DNA from: Candidatus Acididesulfobacter guangdongensis
GTDB lineage: Bacteria; SZUA-79; Acidulodesulfobacterales; Acidulodesulfobacteraceae
Reading direction: 5' to 3'
Assembly: GCA_004195045.1 (NCBI GenBank)
Contig: SGBC01000002.1
Location: 186,001 to 250,000 of the forward strand
DNA: 64,000 bases
The notes below the pieces were generated by a model. The model did no database searches and was not told where the DNA came from. It was given only the letters and a program-made list of their open reading frames with translations. How positions within the stretch are numbered: position 1 is the first letter of the stretch; every line of letters begins with the position of its first letter. The position numbers and the translations under genes were made by a program. This document shows positions 9,218-16,900 of the stretch, in pieces.

Positions 9218-9529
9218 ATGCAGTGTTTGGCTTTTATCATTACCGATGATAGGTATAAAAAAAATATAAAATTATTGATAGATTCAGCAGTTAAATCAGG
9301 CTGCAGCATAAAATGTTTTTTAACCGACAGGGGCGTTCTTTTGACTGAAGATAAATGGTTTGTGCAGTGTCTGCTAAACAATAGCAATATATCGGTTGAT
9401 ATTTGTGAATATTCTTGCAATATAAACGGAATTAAAGAAAGAATAGCTCAGTTTAATTACTCCTCTCAATTTGAAAATGCAAAAACAGTCCATGATTTAT
9501 CAGAAGGGGATAGACTTATAAACTTTTAA
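9218..9529 (+). CDS. Small DsrE-like protein
   Basis: The 103-residue product resembles the small DsrE fold: a beta-alpha start (MQCLAFIITDDRYKKNIKLL), a KCFLTDRGVLL strand, a cysteine strand VDICEYSCNINGIKER, and an end DLSEGDRLINF that parallels the dL...aDrvltF ending of DsrE proteins. C52-region cysteines in ICEYSC would be the sulfur-binding candidates. A GTGGAGA sequence lies about 12 bases before the ATG. The stop codon coincides with the left terminus of a MITE-like element, so the native end may have been altered. The family assignment rests on pattern only. Confidence 0.5.
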   Translation: MQCLAFIITDDRYKKNIKLLIDSAVKSGCSIKCFLTDRGVLLTEDKWFVQCLLNNSNISVDICEYSCNINGIKERIAQFNYSSQFENAKTVHDLSEGDRLINF

Positions 9530-9681
9530 CTCAACTTCATCACTTTTATTATTCTAAAATTATAACCAATTGACATTATTATATTTTATTGTTTATTTTG
9601 TAGTCTCCATAGACATTTTTATTGCCCCATAAATATAGTAATATCAATGTGTTGCTGATAATTATGGTAAAGTTGGGTTAA
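9526..9681. mobile_element. MITE-like element, copy 1
   Basis: The 156-base segment has terminal inverted repeats TTAACTCAACTTCATC (left) and GGTAAAGTTGGGTTAA (right). A closely similar segment with matching ends lies at 55236-55392. It has no coding capacity, and the ends include TTAA, so the target duplication is probably TA or TTAA, as with IS630/mariner-type elements. Its left end supplies the stop codon of the small DsrE-like gene. Confidence 0.8.
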
Positions 9682-9696
9682 AACCTCCATTCAGAA

Positions 9697-11232
9697 CTAT
9701 TTATTATATTTAGTGTTTTTGATTAATATTGCGGATAATAATCCTATTATACATAAATACGCCAAAATAACGAAAATATCTCCAAACGAGCTTATCTCGG
9801 AATATAAATATATTACATTATCAAAAAATTTCATTGTATATGTGGGAAAATAGCCATATCTAAAATAAGAAGGAGCATTTTTGATTAAATCGCTATGCAA
9901 AAAATTCAGCATTGATTGCGCTGAAGCAGACTTTTGGCTGATGTCCCTTGCAAACTGGTTTAGATGATAAATCTGGCGCACTACCAGCTCGTATCCTATA
10001 CCTGCAATACCGAACGAAGCGCCTACTTGAAACAGCACGTTATATAATGCGGATGCTTCAGGTATAAGATCCCATCCTACAGAATTTATTACTGTACTCA
10101 TAACCGGTGCATTTATCAAACCTATGCCGATTCCTCTCAGAACCTGATTCCAAGCTATATAATCTATGCTCGTGTTTAAAGATAAATTTCCTAAACCAAG
10201 ATTTGAATATCCTAAAATAATCATCCCTGCAGCCAGCAAATATTTAGGTCCTATTTTATCTGAGATAGTGCCTGCAATAGGAGATACAACTGCAACGGAT
10301 AAAGCTAACGGTATCATCAGAATACCGGCGCGCATTGCATTGTAGTTTAATATATTTTCGATAAAAAGAGGCAGTATAAACATTGAACTAAATATCGCGG
10401 CAGAACGCACCATGCTGACGATATTTCCCATTACAAAATTATAATTTTTAAATATTCTAAAATCTATTATAGGCGACTTAGTAAATATTTCATTAATAAA
10501 AAATAACAATAGAGAAGCAAAACTTATAATTTCAAAGGTTATGATAATGCGTGAGTTCCACTCTAAAGTTTGCCCTTCATTCAGCACATAAAGTAATGTT
10601 CCCAGAAATATTCCTATAAATATAAATCCCACATAATCAAAGTTATGCATATATTTTTTTACCGGTATATCATTGTCTAAAATTGCAATAGTTAATAGCA
10701 ATAAAATAAATCCTACCGGAATATTTATATAAAATATCATTCTCCAATCTACATAGTCAACGAAATAACCGCCTAATAAAGGTCCTATGGCGGGCGCCAT
10801 CATAATTCCGATTGTCCATATGCCCATTGCCTTGCCTCTTTCGTTAGGTTCAAAATATTTTGCAAGAAGATTTAAAGAAATGGGTATGAGTCCTGCGCCG
10901 CCTATTGCCTGAATTACTCTAAAAAGAACCAAAAATTTGAAAGAAGGAGCCATGCCGCATAGCGCTGAACCTAAAAGGAAAAATAAAATAGAAACTATAA
11001 ACGGTATTTTTAATCCGTATTTCTTGCTTGTATATGTGGTAAGAAGAATAACGATGGAATAGGTTATGGTGTAGGCAATCATTACCCATTCAATGTTAGT
11101 CGCATTTTCTCCGTAATGAGACATCATTTTTGGGAGTGCGACGGTAACTATATTAATATCTAAAATCGCCATAAAAGAAGCGACCACGGATATTATTAAA
11201 ATATACCATTTATAATATTTGCTTTTGCTCAT
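9697..11232 (-). CDS. DHA2-family MFS multidrug exporter (EmrB/QacA type)
   Basis: The 511-residue product has about 14 hydrophobic segments, the DHA2 number. Family motifs seen are FMAILDINIVTVALP in the first helix (motif D1), the FRVIQAIGGAGLIPIS helix, and the antiporter motif C region APAIGPLLGGYFVDYVDWR. Such pumps expel hydrophobic drugs by proton antiport and usually pair with an EmrA adaptor and a TolC channel. No adaptor is adjacent, but a TolC-family gene lies 4 kb away on the same strand. No ribosome site is evident. Confidence 0.9.
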   Translation of the reverse strand: MSKSKYYKWYILIISVVASFMAILDINIVTVALPKMMSHYGENATNIEWVMIAYTITYSIVILLTTYTSKKYGLKIPFIVSILFFLLGSALCGMAPSFKFLVLFRVIQAIGGAGLIPISLNLLAKYFEPNERGKAMGIWTIGIMMAPAIGPLLGGYFVDYVDWRMIFYINIPVGFILLLLTIAILDNDIPVKKYMHNFDYVGFIFIGIFLGTLLYVLNEGQTLEWNSRIIITFEIISFASLLLFFINEIFTKSPIIDFRIFKNYNFVMGNIVSMVRSAAIFSSMFILPLFIENILNYNAMRAGILMIPLALSVAVVSPIAGTISDKIGPKYLLAAGMIILGYSNLGLGNLSLNTSIDYIAWNQVLRGIGIGLINAPVMSTVINSVGWDLIPEASALYNVLFQVGASFGIAGIGYELVVRQIYHLNQFARDISQKSASAQSMLNFLHSDLIKNAPSYFRYGYFPTYTMKFFDNVIYLYSEISSFGDIFVILAYLCIIGLLSAILIKNTKYNK

Positions 11233-11293
11233 TATTTATTAACTTGCTGCTTAATTGTTTAATTCATATACATATTTACAGTCTTGAATTTTC

Positions 11294-11430
11294 AGTTTGC
11301 AATTTTCTATTTTTAGTTTGCAATTGTCTCGTAAATCAGTTTGCAATTTCCTATTGTCTGGTTTGCAATTGTCTCGTAAATCAGTTTGCAATTTCCTATT
11401 GTCTGGTTTGCAATTGTCTCGTAAATTTGA
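11294..11430. repeat. 45-bp tandem repeat upstream of the MFS gene
   Basis: Two full 45-base units (11317-11361 and 11362-11406) and a partial third (11407-11426) follow degenerate TTTGCAATTTTCTA half units. Each unit itself has two TTTGCAATT words. It lies 60-200 bases upstream of the exporter start. A frame of 73 codons reads through it but has a purely repetitive Cys/Leu/Phe translation and is not called. Confidence 0.85.
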
Positions 11431-11465
11431 TAGCTCTTAAATTATTGTCTCTTAAAATGACTTAA

Positions 11466-11953
11466 AAGTCAATATAATTTACCTCAATCCTGCAATAGAA
11501 AATATTTAAGCATTTTTTTTTGCTCGGTAAAACAAAATATGAGGAAAAGGCGGCAATAATAGAAAATTGAATTAGCATAATACCGACACGAGAGGTTAGT
11601 TGTAGCAAGCAGCGCGGATATTTTTGTTAACTCTTTAAATCAAATCTTTAAATTAGATCTTAAATTTTAAGTACTAAGTACTAACTATTAAATATTAAAG
11701 AAGCGTTGCAACAGGATAATACAAACGATGCGCTATAGGCGAGAGATATTGCGCAATAAAATACAGGTAAAGATTTAACTATCTATTATGCCCTTATATT
11801 ATACTCTTATACTGTGCTCTTATAGCAGAGTGATGTAATGTAAGCTATTTAGTTATTGGTTATGATATGCCATTGCGCAATATCGTAATATCTAAGTGAA
11901 TATTTAAATAAATATCTAAAAGCCGAATGTCAGGTATTAAATAACGTACATAC
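11466..11953. other. Intergenic region with a repeat fragment
   Basis: Positions 11482-11551 hold a decayed copy of the dispersed palindromic repeat (ATCCTGCAATAGAAAATATTT end, TTTGCTCGGTAAAAC, then GAGGAAAAGG without the GTGTCAGA core). The rest is AT-rich with no gene or strong hairpin. Confidence 0.5.
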
Positions 11954-12397
11954 TTATAAAATACTGTTGATTAAATCATCGCCTATACCGAAGCCGGCTC
12001 CCATTTCAATAGCGGAACCAAAACTGCTGCCCAATAGGGAACTAAAAAACCCCTTTTTTCTCTGAGGAGCCTGCTGCTGTTGCTGCTGCTGATAATCGTT
12101 TTGTTGTTGAGGCATCTGCTGATTTTGTTGCATATAGGCGTTTTGCTGATTATTTAAAACCTCTTGTGTCTGAGGTAAATTACCGTGCAAAGTTTGAAGA
12201 AAAGAGATCATTTGATTTTGTTCGCTTTGGACTGCGACGGCAATTTCTTTAAGATCTAATATCCATTCTTTTGCATTATCATTGCCTGCGTCCCTTGCCT
12301 GTTTTAATTTTGCTGCAAGCTCTTTAATAGTTTGTTCCACGCCGTCCGTTGCATTTTGTAATTTTTGATATTCCTGGTCGATAATAGCAGTATCCAT
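11954..12397 (-). CDS. Unrecognised Gln-rich protein
   Basis: The family is not recognised. The 147-residue product has a charged helical, probably coiled-coil first part (residues 1-75, with TIKELAAKLKQARDAG). A Gln/Asn-rich low-complexity middle follows (about 80-113, including a run of seven Gln). The Gly/Ser/Phe-rich C-terminus is KKGFFSSLLGSSFGSAIEMG, which could insert in or lie on a membrane. A strong AAGGAG site precedes the ATG, so it is very likely a real gene. It stands alone between long spacers; the poly-Gln part is encoded by CAG/CAA repeats and may vary in length. Confidence 0.7.
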   Translation of the reverse strand: MDTAIIDQEYQKLQNATDGVEQTIKELAAKLKQARDAGNDNAKEWILDLKEIAVAVQSEQNQMISFLQTLHGNLPQTQEVLNNQQNAYMQQNQQMPQQQNDYQQQQQQQAPQRKKGFFSSLLGSSFGSAIEMGAGFGIGDDLINSIL

Positions 12398-12955
12398 CTT
12401 TTCAAGTCTCCTTTTTAATTATTATTATTAATTATTTAATTATTATCATTAATTATTTCGCTGAATTTTATTGAATTATTTTATTGCTATTTTTATTATC
12501 TGAGAATATGATAAACATATTGTTTTATATAGGCATTTATTTTATTTATATAGCAGCCGTATATACATTTATACACCTAAATTTAACAATAGTCAAAAAA
12601 CTATAAATTCTCTAATTCTTATGATATTATATGAAGTATCAAACTAAGAAGCAGCTAGTCTCATAATATTCATATAAAATATACGCTGTTATTGTAATTA
12701 TAATATTCAGCATAAGATAATGCAATATAAACGCTAAATTTCTTTTAAAATATAAAAGAGTTTGGTTTTGCAAAAGGTAGTTCACTTACTTCCTGAATAA
12801 ATTCGGCAGGATTTACTATCTTATATAATGAACTAATAAATTAATACAATAATTTTAATTGACAAAATTATAAAGAAAGTTTTGCGCTGCCTATGGCGTT
12901 AAAATTGTTATTAATAATAATTCACTTCATACCGCTTTTGAATCGATACATTAAA
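12398..12955. other. Intergenic, AT-rich
   Basis: This 558-base spacer contains low-complexity ATTATTA runs near 12419-12455 and otherwise nothing recognisable. Part of it next to 12955 may be decayed remainder of the truncated HepT-like gene. Confidence 0.35.
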
Positions 12956-13051
12956 TTATTCGTAAGATATATCTTGTAAAAAATCAATGGCATAATTCAT
13001 ATTAGCTATTATGTCTTTGAGATAATCTCTTATATCTCTGTTTTCCCTCAT
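12956..13051 (-). pseudogene. Truncated HepT-like (DUF86) toxin remnant
   Basis: A 31-codon frame starts with an ATG that overlaps the stop codon of the upstream nucleotidyltransferase gene by four bases (ATGA). Its product MRENRDIRDYLKDIIANMNY... matches the start of HepT-like proteins (xRDxxDYLxDIIxxI), which are normally about 110 residues. It stops after FLQDISYE, before the catalytic RxxxxY region, so it is a fragment. The overlap shows it was once translated together with the nucleotidyltransferase gene. Confidence 0.6.
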
Positions 13052-13803
13052 ATGTGCATAGTCTCGTTTAAGTCTTTTGTAAAGGCGTCTTCTTTAGGAT
13101 TGGGAGTTTGAGTTTGTTCTAATTTAGGATTATAATTTATGAAAATATTTATAGTAATCTTTTTGCAATATTCTTCTATATTCTGCCAATCCTGCCATTT
13201 TTTATCAAGATTTTTGTATTTAGTCAAATCAGTTTCTTTTAAATCGTAAGGCATCGGTTTCGTTAATTGAACAATAAGTTGTCTTAAAGCGGAAGCCTTA
13301 TTTTCTTGAGGGTATAATTCATCGAAACTCGTTAAAGCTTTATTAGTTTTTTTAATCCCAAGATGATCGGCTAATGCTACAAAATCGATATAATCGCGCG
13401 TAGCATTTCTGGCAAGTATTAAAAAACCTTTAATTCTTAAGATTTCTTCCGGAGTAGGCACGGTTAATTTTTGCCCTTTATATTCTATATCGGTTGTTTC
13501 TAAAGGTTTAGTCCTTATAAGTTGTCTTATGCCTGTTTCAATGCCGTTAAGGCTGCCGAGGATTAATACCGGCGGTCTAATTCTTGATGTCTTCCATCCG
13601 GATACGGCTTCAAGTGTTGATAATATATCGTTAAATCTTTCTTTTAGGTCTTTAATTACAAGATCCGTATCATGTGATGTTCTGTGTTCTGAATATAAAG
13701 CAGATGCAGTTCTCCCTACTATAATAGCGTCTGGCAAAATATCGTTAATTCTTGCTATATTTGAAATAACGTTTTCCCAATCTTCTTCTTTATCGTTTTT
13801 CAT
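13048..13803 (-). CDS. AbiEii-like nucleotidyltransferase (putative toxin)
   Basis: The 251-residue product has a nucleotidyltransferase fold signature: VGRTASALYSEHRTSHDTDLVI, with the Gly-(Arg)-Thr strand and Asp-Thr-Asp metal ligands at about residues 44-46. A PTPEEILRIKGFLILARNATRDYIDFVAL segment follows, typical of the AbiEii/COG-type transferases of type IV toxin-antitoxin systems. The C-terminal third is Lys/Gln-rich. A GGAG site overlaps the stop of the preceding 96-residue gene, two bases before the ATG, so the two are translated together. A near-identical copy of the C-terminal third lies broken at 16551-16785. It could also be a tRNA-modifying transferase of MntA type, given the HepT remnant behind it. 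Confidence 0.7.
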   Translation of the reverse strand: MKNDKEEDWENVISNIARINDILPDAIIVGRTASALYSEHRTSHDTDLVIKDLKERFNDILSTLEAVSGWKTSRIRPPVLILGSLNGIETGIRQLIRTKPLETTDIEYKGQKLTVPTPEEILRIKGFLILARNATRDYIDFVALADHLGIKKTNKALTSFDELYPQENKASALRQLIVQLTKPMPYDLKETDLTKYKNLDKKWQDWQNIEEYCKKITINIFINYNPKLEQTQTPNPKEDAFTKDLNETMHI

Positions 13804-13805
13804 GG

Positions 13806-14096
13806 TTATATCTCCTTTGATTTAAGATATAAAGCTAAATTATACCAGAAATGATATTTCTGTTCATAAGGATCTATTATGTAATGGCTGCAAATTCTTA
13901 TTATATCATCCAGTATTTCAGAATGACGCAAGGCATAGTTCCTTAGTTCCAGCCATTCCGGCATATCGCCTCTGGAGATAATATCGTCTATTGCCTCTAA
14001 AGAAAGGCTTTTTTTAATATCTGCATTTATATGACGGTGTTTCATACTGAAATCTTTTTTATTATTTTCCATTTTATTCACGTTTGCCATAATCAT
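13806..14096 (-). CDS. Small partner of the nucleotidyltransferase (putative antitoxin)
   Basis: The 96-residue product is not a family I can name. Its core MKHRHINADIKKSLSLEAIDDIISRG and the ending QKYHFWYNLALYLKSKEI are largely helical and charged. It ends two bases before the nucleotidyltransferase start, and the ribosome site of the latter lies within its last codons. That arrangement is typical of toxin-antitoxin pairs, so an antitoxin role is inferred from context alone. The ATG at residue 18 (FSMKHRH) could be the true start, because no ribosome site is clear before either. Confidence 0.55.
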   Translation of the reverse strand: MIMANVNKMENNKKDFSMKHRHINADIKKSLSLEAIDDIISRGDMPEWLELRNYALRHSEILDDIIRICSHYIIDPYEQKYHFWYNLALYLKSKEI

Positions 14097-14417
14097 ATTA
14101 TACTATATCCGACCTTATCTATCAAAGCGAGAAACTTATTTTTACGATGTGGAGTTAAAAGACGAAATAGAAAATAATCTTTTGCTCAAGTCAGCAACGC
14201 TTCGCCGTTGCAATTTAACCTGCGGTGCTCTGGTTGGAAAAAGAATTCCTCATTTTCATTTTTTCTTTCCAACAAGAAATCTAATAGGCTTGGTAGTCGG
14301 TTTTTGGTTCTTGGGTTTCAGGCGCAACGTTATTACTTTGAGGAATGTCTATATTGTAGAGATTACTTTCAGTAATATGGTTATTTATCAATTAAAAAAC
14401 AGTTAAAAGGTAAAAAA
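14097..14417. other. Spacer with possible decayed coding DNA
   Basis: This 321-base stretch has higher GC than its surroundings around 14190-14340 and looks like altered foreign DNA. An 85-codon frame from a GTG at 14149 has no ribosome site and an unnatural Arg/Phe/Cys-rich product. On the other strand a tail reading NVAPETQEPKTDYQAY ends near 14289 and resembles the C-terminus of a lost protein. Neither is called as a gene. Confidence 0.35.
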
Positions 14418-14612
14418 ATGCCTCTGATAAAAATTAAAGACGTTGCCGAAATGCTGTCGATGAATGCAAACAGCATTTATAAACTTGTTTATCGCAAGGC
14501 TATCCCTTATATAAAAATAGGCGGAACTTTAAGATTCGATAAAGATAAAATTATTGCTTGGATTAATCAGAACAGCTATGATATTATTAATCCGAAAAGT
14601 AAGCGTTTGTAA
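14418..14612 (+). CDS. Excisionase-type helix-turn-helix protein
   Basis: The 64-residue product is a complete MerR-like/HTH_17 domain of the excisionase type: IKDVAEMLSMNANSIYKLV, RKAIPYIKIGGTLRFDKDKI, then AWI. Such proteins are recombination directionality factors or small regulators and usually lie next to a tyrosine integrase. Here the integrase start follows 22 bases downstream, though broken. AAAAGGT before the ATG is a fair ribosome site. The two genes mark the end of an integrated element at tRNA-Lys(CTT). Confidence 0.8.
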   Translation: MPLIKIKDVAEMLSMNANSIYKLVYRKAIPYIKIGGTLRFDKDKIIAWINQNSYDIINPKSKRL

Positions 14613-14634
14613 ATGTCGTTTGAGGAGGTGAAAA

Positions 14635-14795
14635 GTGGGCATTTATAAAAAAGCTAACAGCAATAATTTTATGATGAGTAAAACTATAAACGGTTTAAAA
14701 GGCGAAGTCAAATAGTTACAAATAGTTAAGGTATTTGACAGAAGAAGAATCGGAACGGCTTATATGGGCTTGTAGTAAAGAATTAAAACAAAACC
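14635..14795 (+). pseudogene. Wrecked tyrosine integrase next to tRNA-Lys(CTT)
   Basis: A strong GAGGAGGTG ribosome site leads into GTG GGC, giving VGIYKKANSNNFMMSKTING, the usual arm-binding N-terminus of phage integrases. The frame stops at 14713-14715 after 26 codons. In the sequence at 14732-14795 a second piece reads YLTEEESERLIWACSKEL, matching the start of the integrase catalytic domain, and runs straight into the encoded CCA end of the tRNA gene. About 250 residues, including all catalytic Arg/His/Tyr residues, are missing. Confidence 0.75.
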
Positions 14796-14871
14796 TGGTG
14801 GGCTGCGCCGGGATCGAACCGGCGACCTACTGATTAAGAGTCAGTTGCTCTACCAATTGAGCTAGCAGCCC
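14796..14871 (-). tRNA. tRNA-Lys(CTT)
   Basis: The minus strand folds into a normal 76-base cloverleaf. GGGCTGC pairs with GCAGCCC in the acceptor, the anticodon stem ACTGA/TCAGT holds the loop CTCTTAA with anticodon CTT, the T arm is GCCGG/CCGGC around TTCGATC, and CCA is encoded. Its 3' end abuts integrase debris, so this is a used attachment site. Confidence 0.97.
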
Positions 14872-15127
14872 ATATATGACAATTTTTATATATGATAATA
14901 TAGAAAAAAATTGTTAATTATGTTATATTGTACCTATATCATAATTATATATGCAATATAATTACGTTCTATATGTTATGTTCTTTATGCTTTTTTATAT
15001 ATGTTTATCTGTACATATATATAGACAATTATATTATAATATGCTAATTTTATAACAGTAATAATTTTTAGTCAAGTATTTATGTTTTATTTATTTAAGT
15101 TAATACAAAATTTTAAAAACGATTTTC

Positions 15128-16024
15128 ATGGATACATTACATAAAATAAAGTTGATATATGCATTTAACGATAAAGATGCGGAAAATCTGAAATTTCTAA
15201 AAAGTATCATGGAAGCAAATACAAAAGAATTTATTGCAGGGGTTTATTCTTATATTGCAAATTTTGAAGATTTCAGCAAATTCTTGCCGAATGATGAAAT
15301 TAGAAACAGACATCAGGAAAAACTTAAATTCTGGTTTTTAAATATGTTTTCAGGCGAATATAATAATGATTATTTGCGAAGATTAAAAAGAATAGGCGAA
15401 GTGCATCAGGATATCAAACTGCCGTCGCATTATGTCAGCGCAACAATGAATTATATAAGGAATTATATTCACTCAATAATATTGAAAAATTTTAAAGACA
15501 GCGATAAAAAAGATTCTTTGATAGAATCAGTAAATAAAATTCTCGATATAAATCTTGATATTATTATAAGTTCGTATATAGATGAAGGAAAATTATATAT
15601 TGCCGCTACAAAATTTGAATCTAAAATAATAAAATTAAGCTCTAAATTTTCTTATGTGCTTGATTTATTCTTAGTTTTAACACTAATGCTTTCAACGGCA
15701 ATGGTTTTTATATTATTCTTTTTTGAAATATATAGATTTGCGACGAGCGGATTACCCTTTGAAACGACGGTAGTCGATATATTGGGAGCAATGTTAATCA
15801 TATGGGCAATCAGAGAACTTTTAGAAGAAGAGGTAAAAAAGCTTCAGGGCAAAAAATTTGCGCTTAGCGCTTTCATTGGTCTTGCTATGGCGGCGCTGCT
15901 AAGAAAAATTTTAATATTTTCGCTTGCACCGCATAAATCACATGAGGTGGCTATTCTCGGATTATTAATTTTAATTTTAGGAATAGTTTATTGGCTTATG
16001 AATAAAAAAGGAGCTGATTCATAA
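15128..16024 (+). CDS. Globin-coupled PsiE-like membrane protein
   Basis: The 298-residue product joins two parts. Residues 1-155 look like a protoglobin/globin-coupled-sensor domain: helix-rich, with FLPNDEIRNRHQEKLKFWF and the proximal haem helix RRLKRIGEVHQDIKLPSHYV, where H93 would bind haem iron. Residues 165-292 have about four hydrophobic helices with acidic IRELLEEEVKKLQGK and ALLRKILIF between them, like the phosphate-starvation-inducible PsiE family. Sensing of O2, NO or CO by a membrane PsiE module is inferred. The gene stands alone between two tRNA genes. No clear ribosome site precedes the ATG at 15128. Confidence 0.75.
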   Translation: MDTLHKIKLIYAFNDKDAENLKFLKSIMEANTKEFIAGVYSYIANFEDFSKFLPNDEIRNRHQEKLKFWFLNMFSGEYNNDYLRRLKRIGEVHQDIKLPSHYVSATMNYIRNYIHSIILKNFKDSDKKDSLIESVNKILDINLDIIISSYIDEGKLYIAATKFESKIIKLSSKFSYVLDLFLVLTLMLSTAMVFILFFFEIYRFATSGLPFETTVVDILGAMLIIWAIRELLEEEVKKLQGKKFALSAFIGLAMAALLRKILIFSLAPHKSHEVAILGLLILILGIVYWLMNKKGADS

Positions 16025-16369
16025 TTATTGCGATAATTTATTGCACGCAATATATTTTTTTGTGTGGCTCTATTTATTACATATAGCATATAGCCTATAA
16101 TATATTCTTAATATAATAGTAATAGCGGGACTTGGAAATGCGCTACATTTATTATTTGTTGCAGATAGCTCATAATCCATACACATATTAATATATATTA
16201 GATTATAGCTATTTTATATATTGACTTGGGTTAATATATTATTATATACTTTATAATCATATAAAGCAGTATGAAGAGATATATCGGAAATAGTATGGTT
16301 AGAATTTATAGTACTTCTGTTGATGTCATTAGTGCAGTTGTCAGGAATAGCCCAGCAAATTTATCATAT
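16025..16369. other. Intergenic before tRNA-Pro
   Basis: The spacer of 345 bases is AT-rich with repeated ATATAG/TATAAT words. It should hold the tRNA-Pro promoter close to 16330. No gene, hairpin or repeat family was recognised. Confidence 0.4.
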
Positions 16370-16445
16370 CGGGATGTGGCGCAGTTGGTAGCGCACCTGC
16401 TTTGGGAGCAGGGGGTCGCACGTTCAAATCGTGTCATCCCGACCA
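16370..16445 (+). tRNA. tRNA-Pro(TGG)
   Basis: A 76-base cloverleaf: acceptor CGGGATG/CATCCCG, anticodon stem CCTGC/GCAGG with loop TTTGGGA and anticodon TGG, T arm CGCACG/CGTG around TTCAAAT, and encoded CCA. Directly after it lies AAAACCGCAGCGAATAAGC, nearly the same as the sequence that follows tRNA-Lys(TTT) at 29426. Confidence 0.97.
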
Positions 16446-16550
16446 TTTAAAACCGCAGCGAATAAGCACTTCAGGCAATACCTTTCTCTTGGCATTATCT
16501 CCAAAAATGGTAAAATAAGGCCAAATTTGGTAAAGTATTTTAAAAAGTTG

Positions 16551-16785
16551 CGATGAATTATGCCCTCAAAAAAAAGCTTCCGCTTTAAGACAACTTATTG
16601 TTCAATTAACGAAACCGCTGCCTTACGATTTAAAAGAAACTGATTTAACTAAATACAAAAATCTTGATAAAAAATGGCAGGATTGGCGGAATACAGAAGA
16701 ATATTGCAAAAAGATTACTATAAATATTTTCACAAATTATAGTCCTAAGTTAGAACAAACTCAGATTCTAATAAAAAAATCGTAG
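16551..16785 (+). pseudogene. Broken C-terminal copy of the AbiEii-like gene
   Basis: The frame reads DELCPQKKASALRQLIVQL onward and is nearly identical, at both DNA and protein level, to the last third of the nucleotidyltransferase at 13048-13803, but in the opposite orientation. It begins without a start codon, lacks the catalytic Asp-x-Asp part, and ends with a different tail (QILIKKS) at 16785. It lies about 105 bases after tRNA-Pro, so it looks like debris from a second element or from a duplication and inversion. Confidence 0.8.
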
Positions 16786-16900
16786 TAGGAAAATTGCGCT
16801 TTTCCAAAATAGAAATACAGCATTTTAAAGGCTTTGTGCTGCATGATGTGTCAAAGTCGGGAAAGTCAGGAAAAAGCAGGAGAAACTAAAACTATTGCGG

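Noticed and set aside
11244-11465. 73-codon frame upstream of the MFS gene
   Set aside because: Its product is only the translation of the 45-base repeat; no ribosome site.
14149-14406. 85-codon frame between the toxin locus and the excisionase gene
   Set aside because: GTG start without a ribosome site, unnatural Arg/Phe/Cys composition, no recognisable fold; more likely decayed DNA.
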